Source of the DNA: Linanthus parryae
Taxonomy: Eukaryota > Streptophyta > Magnoliopsida > Ericales > Polemoniaceae
Reading direction: 5' to 3'
Length of the DNA: 64,000 nucleotides
Assembly: GCA_023055425.1 (NCBI GenBank)
Contig: JALGPY010000009.1
Coordinates: 54,374,616-54,438,615, forward strand
Shown: piece after piece, positions 47,270-58,784 of the stretch
Layout: each line of letters begins with the position of its first letter
Numbering within the stretch: the first letter of the stretch is position 1
The notes under the pieces: generated by a model
The model's database searches: none
What the model saw: only the letters and a program-made list of their open reading frames with translations
Told to the model about the DNA's origin: nothing
Made by a program: the position numbers and the translations under genes

Positions 47270-48790
47270 AGGTGGTCACATTGAGAAGCATGCAATCATA
47301 CTTTTGTTTTCCCACTTGAGCAGTTTTCAGGGTGAACGGTTTTTAGTTTCGACGATCTCGATCAGTGGAAGAGTAATTAGCCTCTGTATGTGGTCCTCTC
47401 ACCCTTAATTAAAATCTAGCTTCTTGACTCGAATTCGCTAAGCTGAGAAACTAGTGACGTGGGTTCTATTTCACAATCTTTTAGTTGGATTAAGAAAAAA
47501 GAAAAAATGAGAAACATCATAGAGGTCGATAGCATGAGGTCAAATACATCCTGCCTACACACATGACGAATAACTGAGAGGAGGTTGATATAATGAACAA
47601 GGATTTAGAAATCAAGACGAGTATGACCATGGGTTGCTAGGGCATCAGGAACCAACTTACCCCGCCAATGTGTGTGGGTGCACTACAGCCCAAAATAAAA
47701 GTGCACGAAAATTATTTATTACACTTGGCCCTATTTTCTCGTCGATAAAAAGAGACATGAATCCTCCTCTGATAATTGATGGAATCAGTTAGTAAATGAA
47801 AGCATTCAAGGATTATTGAACGAGAGAGAGTAGGAGAGTCCGTGAACTACCGTTCCAATCCAAAGGAGGAGATTCGTTGTTATCCAGTTCGGTTTAAACA
47901 AAGGATCAAGGGGTTTCGAATTTATACTGAAAATTTTCTCTGATCAATTCCATGAAGAACGATATATTTATTATTTTCTTTTTCTGTTTTGCATGTTCTT
48001 GAGACGAATTGGATTGCAATATTATGTGATCAAGGTTTTGCGTATTACAGTTAGTTAAAGTTTACATTTGGTATATGATACTTTGTATTGACATCGACTT
48101 GTCTTAGAATTACCGAATATGCAATCATACTTTTGTTTTCCGACTTGAACAGTTTCCAGGTTGACCTGTTTCTAGTTTCGACGATCTCGTTCAGTGGAAG
48201 AGTAATGTTATCTCTGCATGAGGTCCTCTTACCCTTAATTAAAATCTAGCTTCTTGACTGGAATCCGCTAAGCTGAGAAACTAGTGTCGTTGGTTCCATT
48301 TCATGGTTTTTTAATTGGATTAAGAAAAAAAGAAAATTGGGAGACATCATAGAGGTTGATAGCATGAGGTCTAATACATTCTGCCTACACACATAACGGA
48401 TAACTGAGCAGAGGTTGATATAATACACAAGACTTTAGAAAGCAAGATGAGTATGACCATGTGTTGATAGGGCATCAGAAACCGACTTACCCCGCCAATG
48501 TCTCACACCACAAAAATTGTGATGATGCAAAAATATGCGTAATCATTGTGGTAACTAAAGCTACATAGACCACCAACATATAATTAGAATTCCTAAAATA
48601 TTGGTTCATGGGGAGGCCATGAGTGTAAGGAAAAAGTAGGAGGAGTAGGGACGGCGAGGGCACCGGTCTCAGCCTTAATCAAGAAAGTAAGACCGACGTT
48701 ACAAGCAAACACAACAATACAACGACTGCAACCGTCTAGAAGATCTCTCCACCACCTCGGAACCTAAGAGCTCCTCATCACCAGTATAGA
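47270..48790. repeat. FB-C half-arms in direct tandem (reverse of 1088-2603)
   Basis: Two units in the same orientation: 47280-47811 and 47812-48490, extended to 48790 by the arm end (CACCGGTCTCAGCCTTAATC, 48661). This is the inverse counterpart of 1088-2580. In place of the GTGCACTACAGCC landmark the second unit has a short deletion (near 48500). No gene is present. Confidence 0.7.
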
Positions 48791-50012
48791 AAGAGAAGAT
48801 ATCTCCGCGACTCCTCATTACCTCCCTCTCTTCTTTCGGTAACGGCAGCGAAAAATTCCGGCAACCTCACACTCAGAACAAAGGTATCTCTTTCTGAGTG
48901 TGACAGGGACAAGAAAATAGGGTTAGGGTTTAGCTATAGAGGTTGAAAACCGATACATCAAATATCGTTTTTTCAATGTCTAACCGTATTAGGTCTGTCA
49001 GTTTCTTTTGGGTTGTTGGGAGGATAAAGCCGAAACTTGAAGTCTCCCTTTCAAAGCTCAAAATCGATTCTCCAAGTTTTGGTTTCTTAATGAGCCTATT
49101 TTGGTATTGTACTTGAGATAATGTTTATTATGTTTCTTTTTGGCCGAAACAAGCCCATATGGGTGAAAATCTTATAGGTAGCAGTAAATGTATCTACATT
49201 GTGGCAGTCTCTTTTAGTTCTCTGGGGGTATGCCCCTTGTACCTATGTTTCAACTTTCAACCCGTTGCTTTTCAATACAATTAACATTACCCGAATAAAA
49301 TTTCCGATACCGTATATTTCAGGAATATACGGTATTCCTGAAATACCGTATATTTCAGGGATTAAAGCTTATGAGGCGAGTTCTTTATAATCCAAACAGG
49401 GTCACCGGCTTGAGATAGATTCAGAGAAAGATATGCAATGTAAACAGATCGAAGTAGATGCATAATCTTGTAGAAATAGAAATCAAAAAAATAAACATAT
49501 TGATTGCGTAAATACTAAAATGAAATCAGAAAAATGATGACATTAATCGCGTTAATGGGAAAAAATCTAGACATAAATATGGTATTAAGTAGTACTAATA
49601 AGAGGTCGCATATAAATAGAATAGTAGTAAATACCATCACGGTAGATCTGTGGAGATTTTTCATAGGCAAACACACTAAGTGTTGACATTCAACACGCAG
49701 TGCGTTTGCCAATTTAAGATCTCCACAAATCTACCAATAGTGGTATCCACATTTTACTTTTGGGCTCCCTCTTATTGATACAATTTGTTATCTTATTTAC
49801 GTATAGATGTTTTTGCCATTAACATGATTATTATCACCGCTTTTCCACTTTCATTTTAGTAATTAATGCAATTAATAGGTTTATTTACGGATTTCCTATT
49901 CTTATAGACCTATAGGCTATGCATCTGCTTCCATCTATTTACATTTCATCTCTTTCTCAAAATATTTTTTAAGCTGGTTTCCGCCTGCCTCTATTGTAGA
50001 AAACTCGTCTTA
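48791..50012. repeat. FB-A half-arm with FB-B, truncated
   Basis: 48791-49215 is the reverse complement of 21490-21880, carrying a plus-strand module with ACG in place of ATG (48842). FB-B follows (49222-50012), with arms meeting near 49690 (GCAAACACACTAAGTGTTGA and CAACACGCAGTGCGTTTGCC). The right arm stops at CGTCTTA (50012), about 130 bases short of the copy at 20550-21480, where it joins an FB-C arm end. Within FB-B, 49308-49358 has an extra triple palindrome built on ATACCGTATATTTCAGG. Confidence 0.7.
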
Positions 50013-51095
50013 GAAGATCTCCACCACCTCGAAACCTAAGAGCTCCTCATCACCAGTATATAAAGGTTTAAAACCGATACATCAAAAATCGGTTTTTGAG
50101 TGTATAACTGCTATTAGGTCTTTCGGTTTCTTTTGGACTGTTAAGAGCATAAAACCGAGTCTCGAAGTCTTGGCTTCAAAGCTCAAAACTAATTCTCCAA
50201 GTACCGGTTTCTCAATGAGCCCATTTTGGTATTTTACTTGAGATTTCGATTATATCTGTTTTTGTGTGTGACCGAAATTAGATCAAATGGGTGAAAACCT
50301 GATAGGTTGTGCAGTAGAATGTATCTACATTGTAGCAGTCTCTTTTTGTATAGGAAGAGACTGCTATAATTTACTATAAAATAGATACATTTACTTCACG
50401 ATTTATCAGATTTTCACTCATGTGGGCCTGTTTCGGCCAAAAGAAACAAATATAATCCTCATCTCAAGTAAAATTCCAAAATAGGCTCATCAAGAAACCA
50501 AGACTTGGAGAATCAGTTTTGAGCTTTGAAACCAATACTTCAAGTCTCGATTTTATCCTCCCAACAATCCAAAAGAATTTAAGAGACCTAATAGCGGTTA
50601 TGCACTGAAAAACTGATATTTGTTGTATCGATCTTAAACCTTTATATATAAACCCTAACCCTCTTTTCTTGTTCCACGACTCCCCTCGTTACCTCCCTCT
50701 GTTTTTTGTAATGGCGGCAAAAAATTCTGGTGACTTTACACTCAGAACGAAGGTATCTCTTTCTATCTCTCCGAAATCCTCATATGCAGTTATTTGGTTT
50801 TGCAATCTCTCTCTCTCGATATCCGTCTTTCCCTCCAAGGGATTTGGTTTTGCAATGTACATGGGCTGTAAATAAGCTAATCGAGATAGCTGGGGCTGTG
50901 TGGAAATTAAAACTGATAGCTGGGGTTGTTGGGAGGATGAGACCGAGACTTGGAGCTTCGGTTTTATGGCATGAAACCCATTCTCCAAGTCTCGGTTTCT
51001 AAACGAGCCTATTTCGGTAGTTTGCCCAAGATGGGGATTATTTCTTGTTTTTTCCTCCCAAACAGATTTACATGGGTGAAATTCTTGTCACGGCT
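50013..51095. repeat. FB-A foldback, fourth copy (left arm short)
   Basis: Very similar to 24000-25045: an FB-C arm end (CACCAGTATATAAAGG), a left FB-A arm of about 275 bases, the hairpin centre at 50334-50362, then the full right arm with a telo-box (TAAACCCTAACCCTC, 50648), ATG (50711) and GTATCT (50753). The high similarity to 24000-25045, including the truncated left arm, shows that the fused foldback was duplicated as one block. Confidence 0.75.
50645..50756 (+). promoter_or_regulatory. Telo-box plus first-exon module (fourth FB-A copy)
   Basis: TATATATAAACCCTAACCCT, then ATG at 50711 with 14 open codons (MAAKNSGDFTLRTK), then GTATCT. Same layout as 24609-24717. Confidence 0.5.
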
Positions 51096-52657
51096 ATACA
51101 GAATCATCCATAATAAACTCTGTTTAGCTTCCAGATTCTTAATATCTTTTAGCTTCAATCTCAGCTATCCTGCTAAGCTAGCACCTCTGGGTCTTCACTT
51201 ATACTTTTTCTGTGTTAGTATACATTTATGGTATGAAAATGTATACTTTATGGTATGCATTTCGATTTCATCTTTGGTAACTTCTTCTGACAGCAAATTT
51301 TATTAGTCCATATGGTATGCATCATTGAATACGTTATGGTATGGATAGTTGAATGCATTTCGATAAGTTCTTCTGTAGGGAAGCCATGATTATGTTTATA
51401 AAGGAGCACAATTTCCTGTCCGATAATGTCACGTTCTCACCCACTGTTCCTGGGTAATATACAAGCTCTCCCGGCAGTATTGGTGTACATAACTAGTAAG
51501 ATTAGTATATCTTTTCAGTTGCGTATTAAGTAAATATCTTGTCAATCTTGATTTGCATAGTCAGAGATGAAAGGCCAAAGGGCTAAGCAGTCTTAAAACC
51601 TCAGAAATGTTAAATTCACATTCATGCACATGGCTAAGTAAAGAAGTCTGTCTCATCATATTGTTCTCCATCCGGAACTAGTTGTTTCAAAAGTGGTTAC
51701 GTACTTGAGGTAAATATATGACATGCTTTGACAAAAAATAACCTAAAGTCCGAAATTCCTTCTTTAGTACATGATTGCCAGTATTAAGATCAAATTTCTC
51801 CTGTGCTAATAATTAATGAATTTCTTATGTTTCACATCAATATTCTAGACCAGTCTTGAATTCAATATGATTTGAATTTAGTATATACAGAACATATAAC
51901 ATATTGGAGTAGTATTTTTAAATTAATTATGACCTTAACCTTAAGAGAACTGTGTATCATGCTTTTCATAATTTCATTGCTTATAGTATCGCCATTTACG
52001 TAGTTTTATGTGGTTATCAAAATCATTATGTTAATCGAATCCCAAGATATTCCTCAGAACGGTCTGCAAATAAAATATTATTTTGTTACTAGGTCAGAAT
52101 GTGTTTGAATGTGCTAAGAATTGTTTTTTTCTTCATCTACAAGTAATTGTCTCATGCAACCTGTCTTTTTCAATATTGGGGTTTCTAAGTTATTTGGGAC
52201 AAAGTTAAATAATTAGGTGAGTAATATCTACTATTATGCGACACTAACGGATATCATTTAAAGAATACATGAATGTATCTATAAATTTAAGAGATAGACC
52301 AAGGGTACTGGGAAGATCCTCGGTGGTTCTCACTGACTCTACCATTGGCTTCGGAAACTGAATTTGTGGTAATCTCAAGAGGCTCTGATTGATGATATTT
52401 TGGCAACCAGTTATCGGATTTTCGGTTCTTCCATGCATGGTTGTTTGCTTATTTTCCTAGCATAATTTGATTTTCCATATCGTGTATCATATTGTATATT
52501 GTAACGATATGGACACCCTTTTTATAAACTGCCTAAATATAAACTAACCCTTTTAGTGAATAACTTTCTTTGTATCTTACTTTTACTCTCTTATGTACTT
52601 CATACATGTAACTGGTGATCTGACAGTTTCACTGGCAAATAATATCATGTTGCGTAT
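51096..52657. repeat. Unit Z copy 3, left half
   Basis: Collinear with 25046-26637, with small indels. No gene is seen; the minus-strand 64-codon frame near 52244 is not conserved as a frame in copy 1. It ends at the MULE target site TTTATTTTA (52658-52666). Confidence 0.6.
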
Positions 52658-53129
52658 TTTATTTTAGGGTAAAAGACATTTTCCACCCTTCGATTATGGG
52701 GAAAAGACATTTTGCCCCCTGATTTATGGATAAAGACTATTTGCACCCCTAATAATTTTTTTGTGACCATTTTACCCCTGTAAGGATGGAATGACTTCAC
52801 TACCCACACCCCCTTAAAGACCACTTTGCCCTTTACTCTAATATTTAAGGGTAAAAGACAAAAACCACCCCTCGAGTATGGGGTATATACAAAAACACCC
52901 TCCGTGTTCGGGGATATACAAAAACCACCCCTGTCAGTGGATGGCGACTAACGGCAACTAACGGAACAGAGTAAATACCCATTTTACCCTCGAAAGAAAA
53001 AGAATTGCCCTACTACATATTTATTTTCTCTCCTTATGCATTCATTACCATCTCCTCTCTTCTCTCTCTATCTCTACCTCTTCTCCCTCTTGACCTAAAC
53101 CCAACTCACCTGCCGCCGCCACAGAGAGA

Positions 53130-53404
53130 GAGAGGCGGTGACAATGAGAGTAGCTTCCTTCCTTCCAGTTCATCAATTGATGGAGATCGAGATTGAGTCA
53201 TGGATTCTGACCTCGCTGTTGTTGAAAACCTAGAGAGGTCTCTGATCTTGCGCTTTAGGGATTCATATATCTCCAGGAGGTTCTGCTCGAGAGATGAAAA
53301 GTGGTCGGAGATGTCTGCCTCTGGAACTCGTCGAAGCTCGGCGGCGCCGTCGGGGACGGCGGCGTAACGATCTCGCTGAATTCGTCGCAAGATCGGCAAT
53401 CCAT
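53130..53404 (-). pseudogene. Captured FRIGIDA-like gene fragment
   Basis: The minus strand starts at ATG (53404-53402) and reads MDCRSCDEFSEIVTPPSPTA, then PPSFDEFQRQTS. After a frame change it continues as SDHFSSLEQNLLEIYESLKR. This matches the N-terminus of FRIGIDA-like (FRL4-type) proteins, where P-S-F-x-E-F-Q-x-Q-T-S is followed by a short tryptophan-containing linker and S-x-H-F-x-S-L-E-Q-N-L. The linker is missing, so about 30-40 bases are deleted at the frame change. FRL proteins are nuclear coiled-coil factors related to the flowering regulator FRIGIDA. Only the first exon portion was captured. The upstream minus-strand sequence (53405-53780) may be its 5' UTR. Confidence 0.7.
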
Positions 53405-53989
53405 TTTCAGCGGCTTTTTACTTTCGGTTGCCTTCACTGTTGAAATTCGATAGGGTGCGAAGTAGCTTCAATCGACGGCACCCAAGCTCGTCTGCGTCTT
53501 CTTCCTCGCAAAACCCAGAAGGACCTCCACTGGAACCGGCGACCTCCACCGAGCTAAGGGTCGGATCTGGAACTGAGAGAGGCGGTGGGTTCTGCGGTGA
53601 TTCTCTCTCCCTCTCTCTGTTATAATTTTTGAACTCTCTCTGTTCATCATCATCAGCTCTCAAAGTGTGAACCCTCTGTTGTATCGGCTGGATTTGGTGG
53701 TTCATTTTTTTTTTTTTTGGTACAAAGAGAGAGAGCAAAGCTCTAAAACAAAAAACAAATATGACGATTTGGAGGTTCAAATTGATTTGTGCTGTATCTG
53801 CTGAATTTTGTGGTGTATTTTCAATAAATTTTGATATAATAATCTTGTAATTGCTCTTTATATTTGAGAACTGGGTTTGTTGTAGTTGGTATTCAGTTTG
53901 GATTAAGAGTTTGAGAGGAAGGTAGGTATGAGAACGTAATTAATATACCATCTAGTTATTATGTTAGTATATGCTATTGTTTGTTTGTT

Positions 53990-54165
53990 TTTTGTTGTTG
54001 TTGTTGTTGTTGTTGTTGCGCTCGTGTGGTGATTGGCGGCGGCGGTGGTGTTGGTGTGGTGATTGGCGGCGGCGGTGGTGTTGGTGTGGTGTGTGGTGTG
54101 TGGTGTTGGTGGTGGTGGTGTTGGTGGTGTGGTGATCGGAGGCGGTGGTGGTGGCCAAGAACATC
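53990..54165. repeat. G-rich TTG/GGTGGT minisatellite
   Basis: TTG repeats (53990-54018) lead into two copies of a unit with TGGTGATTGGCGGCGGCGGT (54026 and 54057) and a run of GGTGGT/TGGTGT (54070-54155). The plus strand is strongly G-rich. Long low-complexity frames exist on both strands only because of the repeat; I do not call a gene. Confidence 0.9.
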
Positions 54166-54803
54166 AACAAAATAAACACTAAAACACAAAAAGGGGCAAA
54201 ATGGTCATAAATAAGTCAAATTGCACCCCTCTACTGACTGACATTAACAGAGGGGTGGTGATTGTCTAACTGCCGTCCACTGCAGGGGTGGTTTTTGTAT
54301 ATCCCCGAACACGAAGGGTGTTTTTGTATATACCCCATACTCGAGGGGTGGTTTTTGTCTTTTACCCAATATTTAAATAAATACTAATTAAATACATTTA
54401 TGACATCACCTATTAATAAGATTACATCACACCCGGTATTGTGAAATGACCATTATACCCCTGTTACTGTTCACATGGACAGTTACCACCCCTGGTACTG
54501 TTCACATGGACACTTTGCACCCATATTTTCTGGACAGTTTGCACCCCTAATTTTGTGGACACTTTGCACCATTAATTTTGTGGACATTTTGCACCCCTCT
54601 GTTATTTTAAAATCAACTGTTTTTTTTAGCTGTGAGTATGATCCTTACGCAGTTACTACTTTCCCCCCAATAACATCCCTCTAATAAACCTCCCTCCAAA
54701 AAATTCCTATGTATAAACATCCCATCTCTACAATGATCTCCACTCAAACTCTTACCCACTTGTAGCTCCAATCATACTTCCCTAACAATTAAGGCAAGGT
54801 AAC

Positions 54804-54811
<8 letters not shown>

Positions 54812-54840
<29 letters not shown>
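54812..54840. repeat. T homopolymer of about 29 bases
   Basis: An uninterrupted T run inside the outer MULE, possibly an old insertion tail on the minus strand or slippage product. Confidence 0.9.
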
Positions 54841-54926
54841 GATGAAGCTCTTTATTTCAGCTAGTATGGTGTAATTTTAGTTATTCTCTTTGCCTTGTTG
54901 TAATAATATGTTTTTGTTTGTTTAGG

Positions 54927-55232
54927 TAGAATGTCTAGCTCAAGCAGAACAACAAGACGGGGATAAGAGTTCATAACGTACCAGATGAAGTATTGCTTTT
55001 GTGAAGCTCCCCTTACGGCAGATATACGAGTAACAGAGTTAACATATACGGCAATCGGGGTAGACTCTACTATATTTGGAGGAACGATTGTTGTAACTTA
55101 TGGAGTTGGTGCGACCCTATTGGGCAGGGAGCTACGTCTTGTGATTCACTTGACCTTGAATGGATGTGTAAAGGGATTGAAAACGTCGTCGAAACGCAGT
55201 CTCAGAAGTCAAACCAAGCACCAACAAATTTG
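54927..55232 (+). pseudogene. GRF-type zinc-finger-like remnant in the outer MULE
   Basis: After an acceptor-like TTTGTTTAGGTAG, the sequence reads MSSSSRTTRRG, then a stop. Downstream, MKYCFCEAPL (54985) and, in a different frame, NDCCNLWSWCDPIG (about 55086-55127) together resemble the C-x-C ... C ... C-x-x-W-x-W-x-D pattern of plant GRF zinc fingers, followed by a short helical tail (EWMCKGIENVVETQSQKSNQ). Frameshifts separate the pieces. The assignment is tentative. Confidence 0.4.
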
Positions 55233-55943
55233 ACTCTCTGAATTGCCTTGTTGTTGGCACTAGCTCCTTTACTAGTGAAGTAGTAACTAGGAAGATGTAG
55301 AGATTAACTACGTCTAAGATGCACTTTTTTGGACAGATTTTTTTGGAGGAAATTTATTGGAGGGAAGCTACATGAGGGAAAATAGTAATTGAGTAAGGAT
55401 CGTACTCACAGCCCAAAAAAACAGCTGGTTTTAAAACAGCAGAGGGGTGCAAAATGTCCACAAAATTAGGGGTACAAAGTGTCCACAAAAATTAGAGGTG
55501 CAAAGTGTCCACAAAATTAGGGGTGCAAATTGTCCAAAAAATAGGGGTGCAAACTGTCCATGTGAACAGTACTAGGGGTGGTAATTGTCCACGTGAACAG
55601 TACCAGGGGTGGTAACTGTCCACGTGAACAGTACCAGATGTGGTAACTATCCATGTGAACAGTACCAGGGGTATAATGGTCATTTTAGAATACCAGGTGT
55701 GATGTAACCTTGTTAATAGGTGATGTCATAAATGTATTTAATTGGTATTTTTATAAATATTAGAGTAAAGGGCAATTTGGTCTTTAAGGGGGTGAGGGTA
55801 TTTAAGTCATTCCATCCTTACAAGGGTAAAATGGTCACAAAAAAACTATTAGGGGGGCAAAATGTCTTTTTCCATAAATCAGGGGCCAAAATGTCTTTTC
55901 CAAATAATCGAAGGGTGGAAAATTTCTTTTACCCTTTATTTTA

Positions 55944-56440
<497 letters not shown>

Positions 56441-56686
56441 AAGTTGATAGGAGACGAGATGGTAACTTTCTTCTACTATTATATTGTTGTACTCCTCAAA
56501 AGAAAGTATATCAACATCAGAAACTCCATAGGAAAAAAACTAATTTCTCAATCTATGGACATATTTATATGCCTTTGACATCACAGTTTACCTAGCTTGT
56601 TTCATATTATACCAGGGCTTCCATCCTCTTCTTTTTTTTATGTTTAAATTACCAATATCATTCTTATCAATCAACTATTGGGATTT

Positions 56687-56885
56687 TTTTTGAGGGAAAA
56701 ATATCATTAAAGAAGGGTAGTCACACCTGAAAGATCAGACTGAAATACATCGGTTTCCCAACTTGGAACATAAGAATAAAAGGACATATCATCTTCGTGT
56801 AAGCCTTTTTTGGCGAAAGAGTGGGCTAACTGATTTCCATCCCTAGCAACGAAAGAGAATTCCACCCTCTCGAAAGCTTCAATCC
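56687..56885 (-). pseudogene. 3' remnant of the duplicated LINE RNase H copy
   Basis: The same LINE end as 27343-27540: an A-tract, 3' UTR, then the RNase H C-terminal part (minus strand ARDGNQLAHSFAKKGLHEDD). It stops at 56885 within the codons for KAFER, where unrelated sequence begins. The rest of the insertion was lost in this copy. Confidence 0.8.
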
Positions 56886-57382
56886 ATCCTTTGTGAGAAT
56901 AGTTTGATCTTCTGTACGAGGACGTGGTTGATGGTTGATTAGCATGATCTCCATGTTATCTTGAGAAGGAGGTGGGTGAGCGGTGGAAGAGAGAGTAGAG
57001 AGCATTGTAGAGAGACGAGGGACGAGAGACGAAGGGTTAAAAAACACCAACTTAGTTGTGGGAATGGGTCTAGAAAAAACTGGGTTTGGAACTTGGGATA
57101 CACTGATTTTGCATTATATTGAGATTAAAATCTATTTATTCTGGTTTTCTGTTGTAATGATCAAAAGTGAAAGTGGAACACAAGTTATTGATGTACGAGT
57201 TGTAGAAGAGGACAAGAGGTCATAGAGTTCCCATTTTTTGTTGTGCAATTTAGTCCCTTGCATGAGTGGTAAATTCAAGTCGGTGATAATATAAGACAAT
57301 AATGTAATTACTAGTTGGATTTATTTTATTATTTACGCTATTAGTCCCTTAGCTAGGTTACTTAAACTAGCGTGTATTAGTT
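56886..57382. other. Linker and upstream flank of the LINE target
   Basis: 56886-57230 contains mixed short frames and purine-rich tracts (56985-57030) that I cannot assign. 57230-57364 is AT-rich, promoter-like DNA that was contiguous with 63059 before the LINE inserted, so it may belong to the upstream region of F-box copy 2. The target duplication AACTAGCGTGTATTAGTT is at 57365-57382. Confidence 0.5.
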
Positions 57383-57632
57383 AGGGTCAAAAATGCTCTC
57401 TCCTCTCTCCTCTCAATATCCCACGTCCTTAGTGGCTGAGTGGTGTGAACGTGGCAGTTAACAACCGTTCTGGCAGTTGTGGGCAGTTCGCCACCGCTAG
57501 TGGTGGCTTGGCTATTTAATACTGTTGCGTTTTGCCATAAACTACCGCTCAAGGTTCAAACTACCTTCACGGGTTAGATCTTTCTTTGTTTTTTACTCAG
57601 TTTTTTCTCTGTTTGTTTACCTCTGTTTCTCG

Positions 57633-58784
57633 ATGGATGCTATGGAGGCGAGATTGAAAGCCATGAAGTTGAACTCTTAGGAGGAGGACGAGATAATGAT
57701 CTCTAGTTCTTCAATAGAGGAAGGGGTAGAAGTCTGTAAGAGAAGTTTGTTCGGTAAAGTGTGGACTTGTAACACTCTCAATGCTGTGGGAGTTCAGAAA
57801 TCTATGTTTGTCGTCTGGAATGAACCGAAGGAGTTTGCGGTGAATCCATTAGGGGATGGAGTCTTCCAATTTGTGTTTGGGACCAACAAAGATCTGGAGA
57901 AAGTTCTTATGGGCCAACCTTGGCTTATAAATAACTGCTTGGTGGTGTTGCATCGATGGGTGGAGGGGGTTGACATGAAGTCATTAGACTATACAAAGGG
58001 TTTGTTTGCGATTCAGGTCTGGGGTCTTCTGCCGGAGGGATGTACAGAAGCGAGCGGCAAAGATATTGGGAAAGGAATTGGTGATTTGGTCGACGCTACT
58101 ATTCCTGATAGAGGCATCATCAAAGGACGTTGTATTAAAATCAGGGTTTGGCTGGATCTGACCAAGCCTTTGCGAAGGGGAGGTAAGATTAGGCTAAGCA
58201 GTGGTCTAGTCCCGTGGGTGGATTTTCATTACGAGAAGATTCCTTTTATGTGTGAGGGGTGTGGGAGAGTTGGCCATGATCTTACTAAGTGTCAAGCTTC
58301 TGGGTTGATTAATCCATCAGATGCTGTTAAAATCTATGGTGATTGGTTAAGAGCTTCTGCGGCTATGGATTCTCTTAGGCGTACAGGGAAGATTAACGAT
58401 ATGGACTTCAAGGGTTTCGCTCTTTTTGGAGTGAATATGGAGATGGATTCAACGACTGATGGGTATGAAGGAGCTTCGGTACCTCCTGCGAAGGACAAAG
58501 AAGTTACCCTTGCTGGGGAAGCTTCAAACATGGCGAAAGGTAAAGAGGTGGTTCTTTGTGATGAAGCTCCAAAAATCCGTGCCTATGCTAAGGGGGGAAG
58601 AAACAAAGCGGTTAAATTCTCAGATGCCGGCATTGGAGATGAGGGGAAGAAACAAGGGGGGTCTCAAGTTAATGCTCTGATTGTGGGTGTGAAGAGAGGA
58701 AGATCGCAGTCCGAGGTGGCGGGGGAAGAAATCCACTTTGCAGCGGCGGAGGGTGACAAGGATCACCCCCGCCGAGAATTATGA
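57633..58784 (+). pseudogene. LINE ORF1: nucleic-acid-binding protein with CCHC knuckle, one nonsense codon
   Basis: The likely start is ATG 57633 (MDAMEARLKAMKLNS), with an in-frame TAG at 57678-57680 right after residue 15; the frame then stays open to TGA at 58784. The first part (about 57710-58190) is a DUF4283-like domain: KRSLFGKVWTCNTLN, VFGTNKDLEKVLMGQPWLIN, then LFAIQVWGLLPEG. A CCHC zinc knuckle follows (CEGCGRVGHDLTKC, 58251-58292). The last third is a basic, lysine/glutamate-rich tail. In plant L1-type LINEs this protein binds element RNA. Restart from the ATG at 57696 would still give 362 residues with both domains, so the nonsense codon may be less damaging than it looks. The TGA overlaps the ORF2 ATG (ATGA at 58781-58784). 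Confidence 0.9.

Larger units (their letters stand above)
52849..54367. mobile_element. Inner Pack-MULE, 1,519 bp, nested in the outer MULE
   Basis: The ends GGGTAAAAGACAAAAACCAC and GTGGTTTTTGTCTTTTACCC are perfect inverted repeats at the tip and continue for about 85 bases. The element is flanked by a perfect 9-bp target duplication AATATTTAA (52840-52848 and 54368-54376). It shares the tip GGGTAAAAGAC with its host MULE, so it is a related family. It carries a FRIGIDA-like gene fragment (53130-53404, minus strand), CT/GA-rich tracts and a G-rich minisatellite (53990-54160). It contains no transposase. Confidence 0.95.
52667..55934. mobile_element. Outer MULE, 3,268 bp, with long terminal inverted repeats
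   Basis: Termini GGGTAAAAGACATTTTCCAC and TCTTTTACCC are the ends of inverted repeats of roughly 700 bases or more, interrupted in the left arm by the inner MULE. The flanks carry a perfect 9-bp target duplication TTTATTTTA (52658-52666 and 55935-55943). The unoccupied site is preserved in unit Z copy 1 at 26638-26646. The 9-bp duplication and long G-starting inverted repeats identify a Mutator-like element. No transposase is encoded; the interior (54730-55370) contains a GRF-zinc-finger-like remnant and a 30-base T tract. The sub-terminal repeat TTTGCACCCCTAATTTTGTG occurs several times per arm. Confidence 0.95.

Noticed and set aside
53964..54189. Histidine/threonine- or proline-rich frames on the minus strand and cysteine/tryptophan-rich frame on the plus strand
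   Set aside because: They are translations of the TTG/GGTGGT minisatellite; all frames stay open only because of the repeat.
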